From assembly GCA_021805725.1 (NCBI GenBank), contig JAJZEH010000041.1, forward strand, positions 1 to 64,000: a stretch of DNA of 64,000 nt, given 5' to 3'. Below are positions 37,608 to 45,839 of the stretch, in pieces. The position numbers and the translations under genes were made by a program. The DNA comes from Pseudomonadota bacterium. Lineage in GTDB: Bacteria; Pseudomonadota; Gammaproteobacteria; Burkholderiales; Ferrovaceae. The notes under the pieces are model-generated. The model was not told the origin of the DNA and ran no database searches. It saw only the letters and a list, made by a program, of their open reading frames with translations. Position 1 is the stretch's first letter. The number at the start of each line of letters is the position of its first letter.

Positions 37608-38342
37608 TCAGAAGGTGGGAATATAACCTGCCAGCATGGGTATGGCTACGGCTCCGAGAATGCCATGCAGCCCCATTGCAAGGCTGGCATAGGTGCCCGC
37701 TTCGGGATGGACGCTAAAGGCGCGCGAGGTGCCCAGCCCGTGCGCTGCAACGCCAATGGCAAAGCCGCGTTGCCACCAGGCCTTCATCCCCAGCCCATTG
37801 AGTACAAAACGCGCCAAGATGGCACCCAGAATCCCGGTAATCACGGCAAATACCGCTGTTAGGGTGGGCGAGTAGCCCAGGCGTTCCGCCACACCCATGG
37901 CGATGGGTGCCGTCACCGACTTGGACACCATGGCCCCCAGAATGGCCTGATCTGCCCCGAGCCAATGCGCAATCCCCACAGCACTGATAATGGAAGTCAG
38001 GCCGCCGGCCACCAGCGCCAGCAGCAACGGGAAGACGCGCCCCTTGAGGCCGCTCAGACCGCGATAAATGGGAATGGCAAGCGACACCGTGGCCGTCCCC
38101 AGAAGAAAGTGTACGAACTGGGCCCCCTCAAAATATTTGGCATAGGGCATGTCCAGCACCTCCAGGCAAACGGCGACGAGCAGCACCGCAATGGCCACCG
38201 GATTGACAAGGGGATTGCGCTGGCTGCGCATATAGAGGACATGGCCAATCTGATAGGCAGTCAGGGTCAGGATCAGCGCCAGGAGTGGGCTGCCCGACAG
38301 GTAAACCCAAATTTCCTGAATCGGCAGGCGTTTATTCACCAT
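37608..38342 (-). CDS. lrgB: LrgB-family holin-like/antiholin-like membrane protein
   Basis: About 244 residues with around eight helices. Family hallmarks are FLLGTATVSLAIPIYRGL, SKSVTAPIAMGVAERLG and AAHGLGTSRAF. In other bacteria LrgAB/CidAB or YohJK modulates murein hydrolase export or pyruvate uptake. ATG at 38342 is 11 bases inside the end of lrgA, so translation is coupled; an earlier in-frame start six codons upstream is possible. Confidence 0.93.
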   Translation of the reverse strand: MVNKRLPIQEIWVYLSGSPLLALILTLTAYQIGHVLYMRSQRNPLVNPVAIAVLLVAVCLEVLDMPYAKYFEGAQFVHFLLGTATVSLAIPIYRGLSGLKGRVFPLLLALVAGGLTSIISAVGIAHWLGADQAILGAMVSKSVTAPIAMGVAERLGYSPTLTAVFAVITGILGAILARFVLNGLGMKAWWQRGFAIGVAAHGLGTSRAFSVHPEAGTYASLAMGLHGILGAVAIPMLAGYIPTF

Positions 38343-38679
38343 CTGCACCAGGACCTGCAAACTTCAGCACCAGGGCAGTGACAGCGATGGTCAGGATCAC
38401 GCTGCCCAGCAGGGCCAGAACCACGGCCCAGGCATGTTGCCTCAACTGGGGAAGGAACAGGATGACACCGGTGGCTGCCGGCACGAACAACAGTCCAAGA
38501 TGCTGGCTGAAAGCATCTGACACCACGGCCATGGAGTCCGGAACCCGGTCTCGCACCACAAGATAGCACATCAACATCACGAGGCCGACCACCGGACCCG
38601 GAATGTGTGGCAGGAAAAAGTGGGAGACCAGTTCCCCTGCCCCCTGCCATAACAGGATCTGAACCAGCCCCGGGATCAT
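38332..38679 (-). CDS. lrgA: LrgA/CidA family holin-like protein
   Basis: A 115-residue, four-helix protein. Family signatures are FFLPHIPGPVVGLVMLM, RVPDSMAVVSDAFSQHLGLLFVPAATGV and the closing helix. It is the small partner of LrgB. Its ATG overlaps the dps stop by 4 bases (ATGA), so its translation is tied to that of dps. Confidence 0.93.
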   Translation of the reverse strand: MIPGLVQILLWQGAGELVSHFFLPHIPGPVVGLVMLMCYLVVRDRVPDSMAVVSDAFSQHLGLLFVPAATGVILFLPQLRQHAWAVVLALLGSVILTIAVTALVLKFAGPGADGE

Positions 38680-39164
38680 GTCTCCAGCAGGGCTCGCAAC
38701 ATCCAGGCAGTTTTTTCGTGAATGTCCATGCGTTGCGTCAGCAGATCGGCCGTGGGCAGGTCGTTTGCGGCATCTGCAAGTTTGAACACTTCGCGGGCGG
38801 TAGCCGCAACCCGCTCATGGCCGTTGGCCAGGAGTTCCACCATGCGCTGGGCCTTGGGCGGTGTTGCCGGGACATCGGGCAACGCACTTAGTTTTCCAAA
38901 GGCGGCGTAGGAACCCGGTGCCGGAAAACCCAGCGCGCGTATCCGCTCCGCAACCGGATCGACGGCGTTCCAGAGTTCTGTGTATTGCCCCATGAACATG
39001 GTATGCAGGGTGTTGAACTGGGGACCCGTCACGTTCCAGTGAAAATTGTGGGTGGTGAGATACAAGGTGTAAGTATCCGCCAGCAACCGGCTCAAGCCAT
39101 GGGATATGGCCTTACGATCTCCCTCTGAAATGCCAATCTGGAGCGACTTTGATTTTTTCGCCAT
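38676..39164 (-). CDS. dps: Dps/ferritin-like DNA-protection protein
   Basis: A 162-residue ferritin-like protein forming a 12-subunit shell that oxidises and stores iron. The ferroxidase ligands lie in THNFHWNVTGPQFNTLHTMF (His and His) and in the later MDIHEKTAWMLR helix with Glu. A short basic N-terminus (MAKKSKSLQIG) may bind DNA. The ATG at 39164 has GGAGAT upstream. It follows the TPR gene by 19 bases and overlaps lrgA, an unusual union of an iron/oxidative-stress gene with a holin-like pair. Confidence 0.95.
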   Translation of the reverse strand: MAKKSKSLQIGISEGDRKAISHGLSRLLADTYTLYLTTHNFHWNVTGPQFNTLHTMFMGQYTELWNAVDPVAERIRALGFPAPGSYAAFGKLSALPDVPATPPKAQRMVELLANGHERVAATAREVFKLADAANDLPTADLLTQRMDIHEKTAWMLRALLET

Positions 39165-39183
39165 GATGCCGATCTCCTGTAAT

Positions 39184-39963
39184 TTAGGTCCAGTCCGAGC
39201 CCGAGTCGCCCCCTCCCGAATCCCACGAACCCGAATCGGAAACCCCGAAATCCTGTCCACCCATGTCACTGTTGCCCATGTCATTGCCGACCATGGAACC
39301 TTGAGGACGATCCATGGTGCCGCGTTCCGGGCCATCCACCAGCCGGTGCGCCAACGCCTCGCCAGCCACCATGCCGGCTCCCAAGGCAGCACCCGTGGCG
39401 AGTGTACCCATCAGCCCTGATCCGCCACCGCCCATGGGTGCCATGGGTTGCCCTCCCATGGGCATGCCACCCTGCGGGTAAGCGCCGGGGGACTGTCCAT
39501 ACAACATGGTCGCGTTTTGCTGCGACTGACGCCGCGCCAACATGACCACCAACAACAGGGCCAACCCGCCCAGGCCTATGATCCAGCCCCAGGGAATGGT
39601 TTGAGAACCCGCTTCACTGCCCATTGGCGCGCCAACTGACCGGCCACCAGCCAGCTGCTGACGCAACTCCTGCACAGCCTCGGGCTTGGCGAAGGGCAAA
39701 CCGGGCTCGAGCTTTTCAGCCACGGCCAACTCGTTGCGCGCAGCCACCAGATCCCCGGAGCGCGCCAAGACCTCGGAATTCACATAGTGCGCCTTGGCGC
39801 TGTTGGGGTGCTGGCTGACCACTTCCTGCATCATGTTGCGCGCTTCGGCGAGGCGGCCACTGCGGGCTGCGGCATAGACCTGATCCATCGTCGGCTCGGC
39901 AGCAGCCAAGCCCACCTGCCCGATGATCAGGAGCGCAAAACAAAGTCGTAACCAGAATTTCAT
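39184..39963 (-). CDS. TPR-containing exported protein of unknown function
   Basis: A 259-residue protein. A signal peptide (RLCFALLIIGQVGLAAA) precedes TPR-like repeats (MDQVYAAARSGRLAEARNMM; AHYVNSEVLARSGDLVAARN). A helix at about residues 124-142 (WGWIIGLGGLALLLVVMLA) is followed by a Gly/Met-rich region and an acidic Asp/Ser/Gly tail ending in DWT. Proteins of this layout occur next to envelope-stress genes, but the role is unknown. ATG 39963 has GGAGGA just upstream. First gene of the dps-lrgAB cluster. Confidence 0.75.
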   Translation of the reverse strand: MKFWLRLCFALLIIGQVGLAAAEPTMDQVYAAARSGRLAEARNMMQEVVSQHPNSAKAHYVNSEVLARSGDLVAARNELAVAEKLEPGLPFAKPEAVQELRQQLAGGRSVGAPMGSEAGSQTIPWGWIIGLGGLALLLVVMLARRQSQQNATMLYGQSPGAYPQGGMPMGGQPMAPMGGGGSGLMGTLATGAALGAGMVAGEALAHRLVDGPERGTMDRPQGSMVGNDMGNSDMGGQDFGVSDSGSWDSGGGDSGSDWT

Positions 39964-40062
39964 GCTGTCCTCCAACACATTCAAAAATGAAAGATCAAAA
40001 TCCCTATCCCCGTTAAGCGTCCATGATGCCACACCCCGGGTAAATGGGTATTCAAGCGACAA

Positions 40063-40078
40063 TTACAAGATCTTGTAA
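40063..40078. promoter_or_regulatory. Perfect 16-base palindrome
   Basis: TTACAAGATCTTGTAA is its own reverse complement. It lies in the 256-base gap between the divergent TPR gene and cytochrome-porin gene, 100 bases from the former start and 142 from the latter. It could be an operator for a dimeric regulator, but no family can be assigned. Confidence 0.45.
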
Positions 40079-40133
40079 GTGGAATACGAGAAACATTTTA
40101 TTACAAACAGTCCGGCTGGATTCTCGTAACGAT

Positions 40134-40175
40134 TTGACTCATATCAAAAGCAAAGGTGCATTGACTGGGTAGATT
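40134..40175 (+). promoter_or_regulatory. FNR/ANR-type class II promoter
   Basis: TTGACTCATATCAA (40134-40147) matches the FNR dyad TTGAT-N4-ATCAA at 9 of 10 positions. TAGATT at 40170-40175 is a -10-like hexamer. If transcription starts at 40182, the dyad is centred at -41.5, exactly the class II position for FNR activation. A leader of 38 bases then leads to an AAGGAG ribosome binding site and the ATG at 40220. Confidence 0.7.
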
Positions 40176-40219
40176 CTCCTGTGGTTTCGCCTCAAATAGA
40201 AAACTCAAGGAGTTTTGTC

Positions 40220-41584
40220 ATGCCATTGCACCGACTTATTCTGAAACTTGCCGGGGGATTTGCATTAACCGCTATCCTGCTGTCCCTATTTCCATCAACA
40301 GCTTCAGCCATACCCCTTTACGCCAGACAGACCGGCCAAGGCTGCATTTCATGCCACCTGGGGGGAATGTACCCACAGCTCACTTCATACGGAAGGCTGT
40401 TCAAACTCACCGGCTACACCATGGGCACACGCCCTGACCTGAGTGATCTCGAGGTTCAGAAGGATGCGCCGCCCATCAGTATCTGGCTTCAAAGCGCGCG
40501 ACAATATTATACCAACGTCCCGAATGGCAGCGGCCCAGCGCCGGGATCATCCATGAACGTCCAAGCCGTCAGCCTGTTTGCGGGTGGGAAAATCACGGAC
40601 AACATCGGTGCATTTCTGCAATGGACGGGAGCCAACGCCTCCGGAGCTTTCAGTTCCAGCGTTGATAACTCGGAAATCCGTTACGCCGACCGGATCGTGC
40701 AGGCGGACAGCGACCTCATCTATGGTTTTTACATCAACAACCATCCCACCGTGTCTGACGTATGGAATACCACCGTCAACTGGTCCGGCAATTTCATGGG
40801 GTTTTTCAATGGCGGGACGGCACCGGTGCAGACCCCGTTCATCGACGGTTATTCCCCGGGAAGCTCCGTCGGTGCTGGCGCCTACCTCTATAAGGACAAC
40901 ACATGGTACGCCGAGGCTGGGGTGTACAAATCCATCACGCATGGTGCCGGATCTGTCTATTTGACCTCAGGCACTACCGGAACGACGCTGATCGATCCCT
41001 CGCCTTATTATCGCCTGGCCTATACGAAAGATGTGGGGCCCCATAGTTTTGAGCTGGGCCTGCACGGCATGGTCAGCTACGCTCATAATGCCACCGCAGC
41101 ATCCGGAGGCGTTTCGGACTGGGGAGGCTCGATAAACACCTATCGTGATGCCGGCATCGATGGCCAATATCAGTACAACCTGGACCCGCACTACTTTTCC
41201 GTCCATGGACGTTTCGTTCACGAAAGCGCGAGCTTTGCGGCGGATCAGATTGGCGTCACGGCAACCAACCCGAGCAATACACTCAACGAAACCTACCTCG
41301 ATGCTTCCTATGTTTATCGGGCTAAATACGGCGCCATGCTGATTTACAGGGCGGTCGCAGGCAGCGCAGATACTACGCTCTATGCAACAAACACGATCTC
41401 GGGAAGCCCCGACTGGAAATCGTGGACCCCGGAAATTTTCTGGACGCCCTGGTCAAACGTGAGGGTGGGCTACCAATACGTCATTTATACCCAGATGGCT
41501 GGTGCCACTGGAACCATTCCCGGACAAACGCTTAGCCCGCATGACTTCAACACCTCCATGCTGTATGCCAGCTTCATTTACTAA
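40220..41584 (+). CDS. Putative outer-membrane cytochrome-porin (monohaem c domain fused to beta-barrel)
   Basis: A 454-residue protein. A signal peptide ends at TASA (residue 30); then comes ARQTGQGCISCH with one haem c motif (C42, C45, H46), followed by LTSYGRLFKLTGYT. The remaining 400 residues are rich in alternating aromatic and polar stretches and end MLYASFIY, with a terminal aromatic residue as in beta-barrels. No other cysteines occur. The layout resembles Cyc2, the iron-oxidising cytochrome-porin, and a wider family in other betaproteobacteria whose roles are unknown. It is followed by a diheme c4-like lipoprotein. Outer-membrane electron transfer is therefore an inference, not shown. 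Confidence 0.75.
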   Translation: MPLHRLILKLAGGFALTAILLSLFPSTASAIPLYARQTGQGCISCHLGGMYPQLTSYGRLFKLTGYTMGTRPDLSDLEVQKDAPPISIWLQSARQYYTNVPNGSGPAPGSSMNVQAVSLFAGGKITDNIGAFLQWTGANASGAFSSSVDNSEIRYADRIVQADSDLIYGFYINNHPTVSDVWNTTVNWSGNFMGFFNGGTAPVQTPFIDGYSPGSSVGAGAYLYKDNTWYAEAGVYKSITHGAGSVYLTSGTTGTTLIDPSPYYRLAYTKDVGPHSFELGLHGMVSYAHNATAASGGVSDWGGSINTYRDAGIDGQYQYNLDPHYFSVHGRFVHESASFAADQIGVTATNPSNTLNETYLDASYVYRAKYGAMLIYRAVAGSADTTLYATNTISGSPDWKSWTPEIFWTPWSNVRVGYQYVIYTQMAGATGTIPGQTLSPHDFNTSMLYASFIY

Positions 41585-41599
41585 TCAAAGGGGACGAAC

Positions 41600-42283
41600 A
41601 TGACTCGCATTACGAAAATTCTGACCCTTTCCGCGCTGGCAATGGCTTTGGGTGCATGCTCAAACATTGAACGCAGCCGGAATCTGGGCAATCCACAAGT
41701 TTCAGGCTACACCTTGGCGCAACAGGTCTGCTCCACCTGTCACGGGGGCAACGGCATCAATGCCAACGGCACCTCCATCAATCCCACCTACCCCAATCTT
41801 GCCGGGCAGCAGGCCATCTATCTGGAAACCGAGTTGCAGGAGTTTCATGATCACAGCCGCAAGGATGCACCGGCCCGTGACATGATGTGGGGACTGACCA
41901 GTCAGCTCACGCCCGAACAGATCAAGGCGCTGGCGGAGTTTTACGCGAAACAGAAGCCGCAGCCCAATCCGGCCCAGAGCGATCCGGCCATGGTGGCCGC
42001 CGGACAAAAGCTCTTTGTCAATGGCGCGCCTGAAAAATCCGTTCCCTCCTGCGCCACTTGCCATGGCGCCAATGCGGAAGGCAACGGACCCATCCCGCGG
42101 CTTGCCGGACAGCACGCTGACTACCTCTACAAGCAAATGGTGAGCTTCAATTCTGATGTGGGGCGGGAGAACCATTCAGAGGCAATGGAACGGCCTCATG
42201 CAGTGGTCATGGACGCAATCGCGCATGGACTGACGGATGAACAAAGACAGCAGGTCGCCGCTTATCTGCAATCCATTCATTAA
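41600..42283 (+). CDS. Diheme cytochrome c4-like lipoprotein
   Basis: A 227-residue protein with a lipobox (MALGAC, Cys20, then Ser, which favours sorting to the outer membrane). Two cytochrome c domains follow: CSTCHGGNG near residue 43, with Met ligand in DMMWGL, and CATCHGANAEGNG near residue 151, with Met in AVVMDAI. This is the c4/c553 two-domain pattern, an electron carrier to terminal oxidases. It lies 15 bases after the cytochrome-porin and ends at a strong terminator, so both form a two-gene unit that requires the Ccm system. Confidence 0.9.
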   Translation: MTRITKILTLSALAMALGACSNIERSRNLGNPQVSGYTLAQQVCSTCHGGNGINANGTSINPTYPNLAGQQAIYLETELQEFHDHSRKDAPARDMMWGLTSQLTPEQIKALAEFYAKQKPQPNPAQSDPAMVAAGQKLFVNGAPEKSVPSCATCHGANAEGNGPIPRLAGQHADYLYKQMVSFNSDVGRENHSEAMERPHAVVMDAIAHGLTDEQRQQVAAYLQSIH

Positions 42284-42299
42284 CTACAACACGTTCCCA

Positions 42300-42332
42300 A
42301 GAAAATGCCCTGCCCTGCGCAGGGCATTTTCT
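42300..42332. terminator. Bidirectional intrinsic terminator
   Basis: AGAAAATGCCCTG and CAGGGCATTTTCT form a perfect 13-base-pair stem with a 7-base loop. The A-rich left and T-rich right arms give a U-tract in both directions. It lies between the c4-like gene and the convergent hydrolase gene, 2 bases from the latter's stop. Confidence 0.88.
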
Positions 42333-42333
42333 T

Positions 42334-43320
42334 TCAGGGACGAACAGGATCGCTCACTCCCTCGTTGAGGAAATCGATGACAGCCTGTTGAAACTTTTGA
42401 CGCCCCTTCTGGAACATCATCATGTGACCGGCTTCTGGAATGATGACATAGCGCTTGTCCGGATTGGGTAGGGCCTGGAAGAAGGGAAGAAGTCCCACGG
42501 TGTCTGCAACGTCATCATGCTCCCCATGAATCATCATGATGGATGCATTCATCAAGCGCGGAGAGAGCATGGGCATGATGGAGACCATGTCCAACTGCGG
42601 GCCTGTGGGCGTCCTCTTTTCCACGGCGGCAGCAGCCTTGGCGTAGGCATCAACGATGGCGGGAATATTGTCTGACGCGGGCGCCATGGAATAGAAGCGC
42701 GGCTTCCATCCTGCTTCGGGAATCTCCAAGTAGACATGCGCTCTGTAATCCCCAATTTTTTGGCGACGCTTTGCCAAATCCGGACTATCCAGATGCATTT
42801 GGGCATAGGAGATGTATTTTCTGACTTTTTCCGGGTGGGCCATCACGAACATTCCGCCATACTGGGTACCCCAGGACCAGGCGAGCAAATCGACCTTTGC
42901 CACAGCGCGCAAATGCGAAACGTAATCGACCACGGCATTGAGGTCCGAACTGGCCTGCACGGTGGTCATGTGCGTGTCCGGATGCGTTGATCGGCCAAAA
43001 CCCCTTGTGTCCAGTGCAAAGACGTCAAAACCCGCCCTGGCCAGCGTGTCCATCAGGCTTACATCGGTATACCCTTGAACCTGCAGATCGAAGCTTTCCT
43101 TGCCGGCAGTGGCCGATCCGTGGGCCAGGACAATGACTTTCCCGGCATCCACGGAGTTCAGGTGTTTCTCCCAGACATAAATCCTGACATCGCCGTTTTG
43201 AACCCAATGCTCTGCGCTTACGACAGGGTCTTCGGAAGCCGCGGCTGGAACGAGGGCAGCAGCGATCAGTACGGTGGTGATCACCCGAAAATGTTTCAAA
43301 ATGTTTGAACCAAGTAACAT
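42334..43320 (-). CDS. Exported alpha/beta hydrolase
   Basis: A 328-residue protein with a likely signal peptide (VITTVLIAAALVPAAAS). The hydrolase fold is shown by VIVLAHGSATAGKESFD (oxyanion region), the nucleophile elbow LLAWSWGTQYGG, the Asp region MMIHGEHDDVADTVG, and the His in IPEAGHMMMF. Substrate is unknown. ATG at 43320 places the signal peptide at the start; the longer frame reaches into the divergent BON gene region. It is flanked by strong terminators on both outer sides. Confidence 0.85.
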   Translation of the reverse strand: MLLGSNILKHFRVITTVLIAAALVPAAASEDPVVSAEHWVQNGDVRIYVWEKHLNSVDAGKVIVLAHGSATAGKESFDLQVQGYTDVSLMDTLARAGFDVFALDTRGFGRSTHPDTHMTTVQASSDLNAVVDYVSHLRAVAKVDLLAWSWGTQYGGMFVMAHPEKVRKYISYAQMHLDSPDLAKRRQKIGDYRAHVYLEIPEAGWKPRFYSMAPASDNIPAIVDAYAKAAAAVEKRTPTGPQLDMVSIMPMLSPRLMNASIMMIHGEHDDVADTVGLLPFFQALPNPDKRYVIIPEAGHMMMFQKGRQKFQQAVIDFLNEGVSDPVRP

Positions 43321-43369
43321 TGGGCCTATCTTACAGGTATTACTTACCGAATATAAGAGATGACCGCTC

Positions 43370-43711
43370 ATGAGCTTACTGAGAAAAGTTTTTCGCATTT
43401 CGTTGCTGATCACCGCAGCTGCATTCATCGGCGCCTGCGCCTCATCGCCCCCCCGGACCGCATCCGAGATTGACGCGGACAGGATGCTTGAGCAGGCAGT
43501 AAAACAGCAACTTGTTGATAACCCAAATATCTACGCCAAACATATCGAAGTCAGTTCACGAAATGGTGTTGTCACGCTTGGGGGGTTTGTTCTGGAGGCC
43601 CGGGATCTGTTTGAGGCACAACAAATCGCCGCGCGCGTGCCTGGAGTGACCTCCGTCAAAAACCAGATGGAACTGGAAATGTTCGGACGCGGTGGAAAAG
43701 GTGGAAGTTGA
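43370..43711 (+). CDS. BON-domain lipoprotein
   Basis: A 113-residue lipoprotein with a lipobox (AFIGAC, then Ala-Ser). A single BON domain follows (LEQAVKQQLVDNPNIYAKHI; NGVVTLGGFVLEARDL; VPGVTSVKNQMEL), ending in a Gly-rich tail. OsmY-like BON proteins help outer-membrane integrity and phospholipid binding. It is divergent from the hydrolase gene over a 49-base gap and is followed by a strong terminator. Confidence 0.88.
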   Translation: MSLLRKVFRISLLITAAAFIGACASSPPRTASEIDADRMLEQAVKQQLVDNPNIYAKHIEVSSRNGVVTLGGFVLEARDLFEAQQIAARVPGVTSVKNQMELEMFGRGGKGGS

Positions 43712-43741
43712 ACCTGTACGGATGAACTGAAAAATGCCCCA

Positions 43742-43775
43742 AAGAAAACGCCCTGCATTTGCAGGGCGTTTTCTT
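43742..43775. terminator. Bidirectional intrinsic terminator behind the BON gene and behind the rpoD-tRNA unit
   Basis: AAGAAAACGCCCTGC and GCAGGGCGTTTTCTT form a perfect 15-base-pair stem with a 4-base loop and a U-tract on both strands. It ends the BON gene on the plus strand, and the rpsU-rpoD-tRNA transcript on the minus strand. Confidence 0.9.
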
Positions 43776-43792
43776 ATGCTTGGCAGGCAAGT

Positions 43793-43869
<77 letters not shown>

Positions 43870-43879
43870 GCGACAGCAA

Positions 43880-45763
43880 TCAGTTTTCGTTGTTGTCGAT
43901 GAAACTGCGCAGGCGTTCGGAACGGGAAGGATGGCGCAATTTGCGCAAGGCCTTGGCTTCGATCTGGCGGATGCGTTCGCGGGTCACGTCAAACTGCTTG
44001 CCCACTTCTTCCAGGGTGTGATCCGTATTCATCTCAATGCCAAACCGCATGCGCAGCACCTTGGCTTCGCGCTGGGTCAGGGAGTCCAACACGTCCTTGG
44101 TGGCATCGCGCAGGCTGGCGTAGAGCGCCGAGTCGGCTGGAGCCACCGTGGTGGTATCTTCGATGAAGTCGCCCAGGTGTGAGTCATCGTCGTCCCCAAT
44201 GGGCGTTTCCATGGAAATGGGCTCCTTGGAAATCTTGAGGATCTTGCGAATCTTTTCCTCGGGCATTTCCATCTTCTTGGCCAGTTCTGCGGGATCAGGC
44301 TCCTGGCCGGTTTCCTGCAGTATCTGGCGCGAGATGCGGTTCATCTTGTTGATGGTTTCGATCATGTGCACCGGAATCCGGATGGTGCGAGCCTGGTCTG
44401 CGATGGAACGGGTGATGGCCTGACGAATCCACCAGGTGGCATAAGTGGAAAATTTGTAGCCGCGACGATATTCAAACTTGTCCACGGCTTTCATCAAACC
44501 GATGTTGCCTTCCTGGATGAGGTCGAGGAACTGCAAGCCGCGATTGGTATATTTTTTGGCAATGGAGATCACGAGGCGCAGGTTGGCTTCAATCATCTCA
44601 CGCTTGGCGCGCCGGGCACGGGCCTCGCCAGTGGACATCTGACGCGCAATTTCCTTGAGGTCCTTGATCGGAATGCCCACTTCCTTTTGCAGAGCAATCA
44701 GGTTTTCCTGCTGTTCGATGATGGCGTGCTTGAAGCGGCTCAAGGTGCTGCTGTATGCCTTGCGGGTCGCCATTTCCTCGACTACCCACTTGACGTTGAT
44801 TTCATTGCCCGGAAATGATTTGATGAAGTGCGCACGAGGCATGCCGGCCGAGGTCACGCACAGGTTCATGATGCCGCGCTCGTAGCTGCGCACCCGGTCC
44901 ACCAGGCGACGCAATCCGTTGCACAAGGCCTCCACCTGCTTGGCGGAAAAACGGATGGTCATCAGTTCGGCCGAGATGCTTTCCTGCAGATCCTTATAGG
45001 CACGGCTACGCGAACCCTTTTCAGCCAGGGCCTTGCGCATGCGCTTGTTGAGACGGCGAATGGCATTGAACCGTACCATCGCATCCTGTTTCAGCAGCTC
45101 CAGATTGGCGCTGGCAATGGCGCCATCTTCATCCTCGTCAGATTCTTCCTCAAGCTCGACTTCTTCCTCTTCCGGGGCCATCTCGGCTTCGACGGCCTCT
45201 TCTTCGCCATCGCCATCAATCAGGCCGTCGATGACTTCGTCGATGCGCATTTCATCGCGTTCCACCTTGTCGGCCAGGGACAGTATTTCGTCAATGGTGG
45301 TGGGGCAGGAAGAAATGGCCTGGATCATGTGCTTCAGGCCATCTTCAATGCGCTTGGCAATTTCGATTTCGCCCTCGCGGGTCAGCAGTTCGACGGTCCC
45401 CATTTCACGCATGTACATGCGCACGGGGTCCGTGGTTCGGCCAAAATCGGAATCTACGGTGGACAAAGCCGCTTCTGCTTCTTCCACCACGTCTTCATCG
45501 GCTACGGGAGGAGGAGCCTCGGACATGAGGAGTTGCTCGCTGTCCGGCGCTTCGTCATAAACGGCAATGCCCATGTCATTGATCATGCCGATCACCGATT
45601 CAATCTGCTCGGCATCGAGCATGTCGTCGGGAATGTGATCGTTGATTTCGGCGTAGGTTAGAAAGCCGCGTTCCTTGCCCAGAACGATGAGGTTTTTGAG
45701 GCGCGCACGTTGGGCTTCGACATCATTTTGCCGAGCGTCAGATCTGGAGTTTTCTGCAGCCAT
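43880..45763 (-). CDS. rpoD: RNA polymerase primary sigma factor sigma-70
   Basis: A 627-residue housekeeping sigma factor. It shows region 1.1 at the N-terminus, region 1.2 with [21 protein letters not shown], and a long acidic insert (around residue 200) of Glu/Asp repeats. Region 2 has [20 protein letters not shown] for -10 recognition and melting, and region 4 has [23 protein letters not shown] for -35 recognition. ATG at 45763 is preferred to a GTG four codons upstream, since an AAGGGG lies at good distance only for the ATG. Downstream of dnaG; a tRNA follows. Confidence 0.98.
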   Translation of the reverse strand: MAAENSRSDARQNDVEAQRARLKNLIVLGKERGFLTYAEINDHIPDDMLDAEQIESVIGMINDMGIAVYDEAPDSEQLLMSEAPPPVADEDVVEEAEAALSTVDSDFGRTTDPVRMYMREMGTVELLTREGEIEIAKRIEDGLKHMIQAISSCPTTIDEILSLADKVERDEMRIDEVIDGLIDGDGEEEAVEAEMAPEEEEVELEEESDEDEDGAIASANLELLKQDAMVRFNAIRRLNKRMRKALAEKGSRSRAYKDLQESISAELMTIRFSAKQVEALCNGLRRLVDRVRSYERGIMNLCVTSAGMPRAHFIKSFPGNEINVKWVVEEMATRKAYSSTLSRFKHAIIEQQENLIALQKEVGIPIKDLKEIARQMSTGEARARRAKREMIEANLRLVISIAKKYTNRGLQFLDLIQEGNIGLMKAVDKFEYRRGYKFSTYATWWIRQAITRSIADQARTIRIPVHMIETINKMNRISRQILQETGQEPDPAELAKKMEMPEEKIRKILKISKEPISMETPIGDDDDSHLGDFIEDTTTVAPADSALYASLRDATKDVLDSLTQREAKVLRMRFGIEMNTDHTLEEVGKQFDVTRERIRQIEAKALRKLRHPSRSERLRSFIDNNEN

Positions 45764-45839
45764 ATTCAGTCGCACCCCTTAGAAGACACGAATTCCGTTG
45801 AAAAACCGTAGATTATATCAGAAAAACAGAAATAATCCC

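Noticed and set aside
39165..39392. Longer N-terminus for Dps
   Set aside because: It would overlap the TPR gene's coding region in another frame; the ATG at 39164 has a ribosome binding site and gives a normal Dps length.
44000..45700. Long open frames antisense to rpoD, dnaG, tgt and others
   Set aside because: They lie opposite well-defined genes, have no recognisable domains, no ribosome binding sites and match the usual antisense openness of GC-rich DNA.
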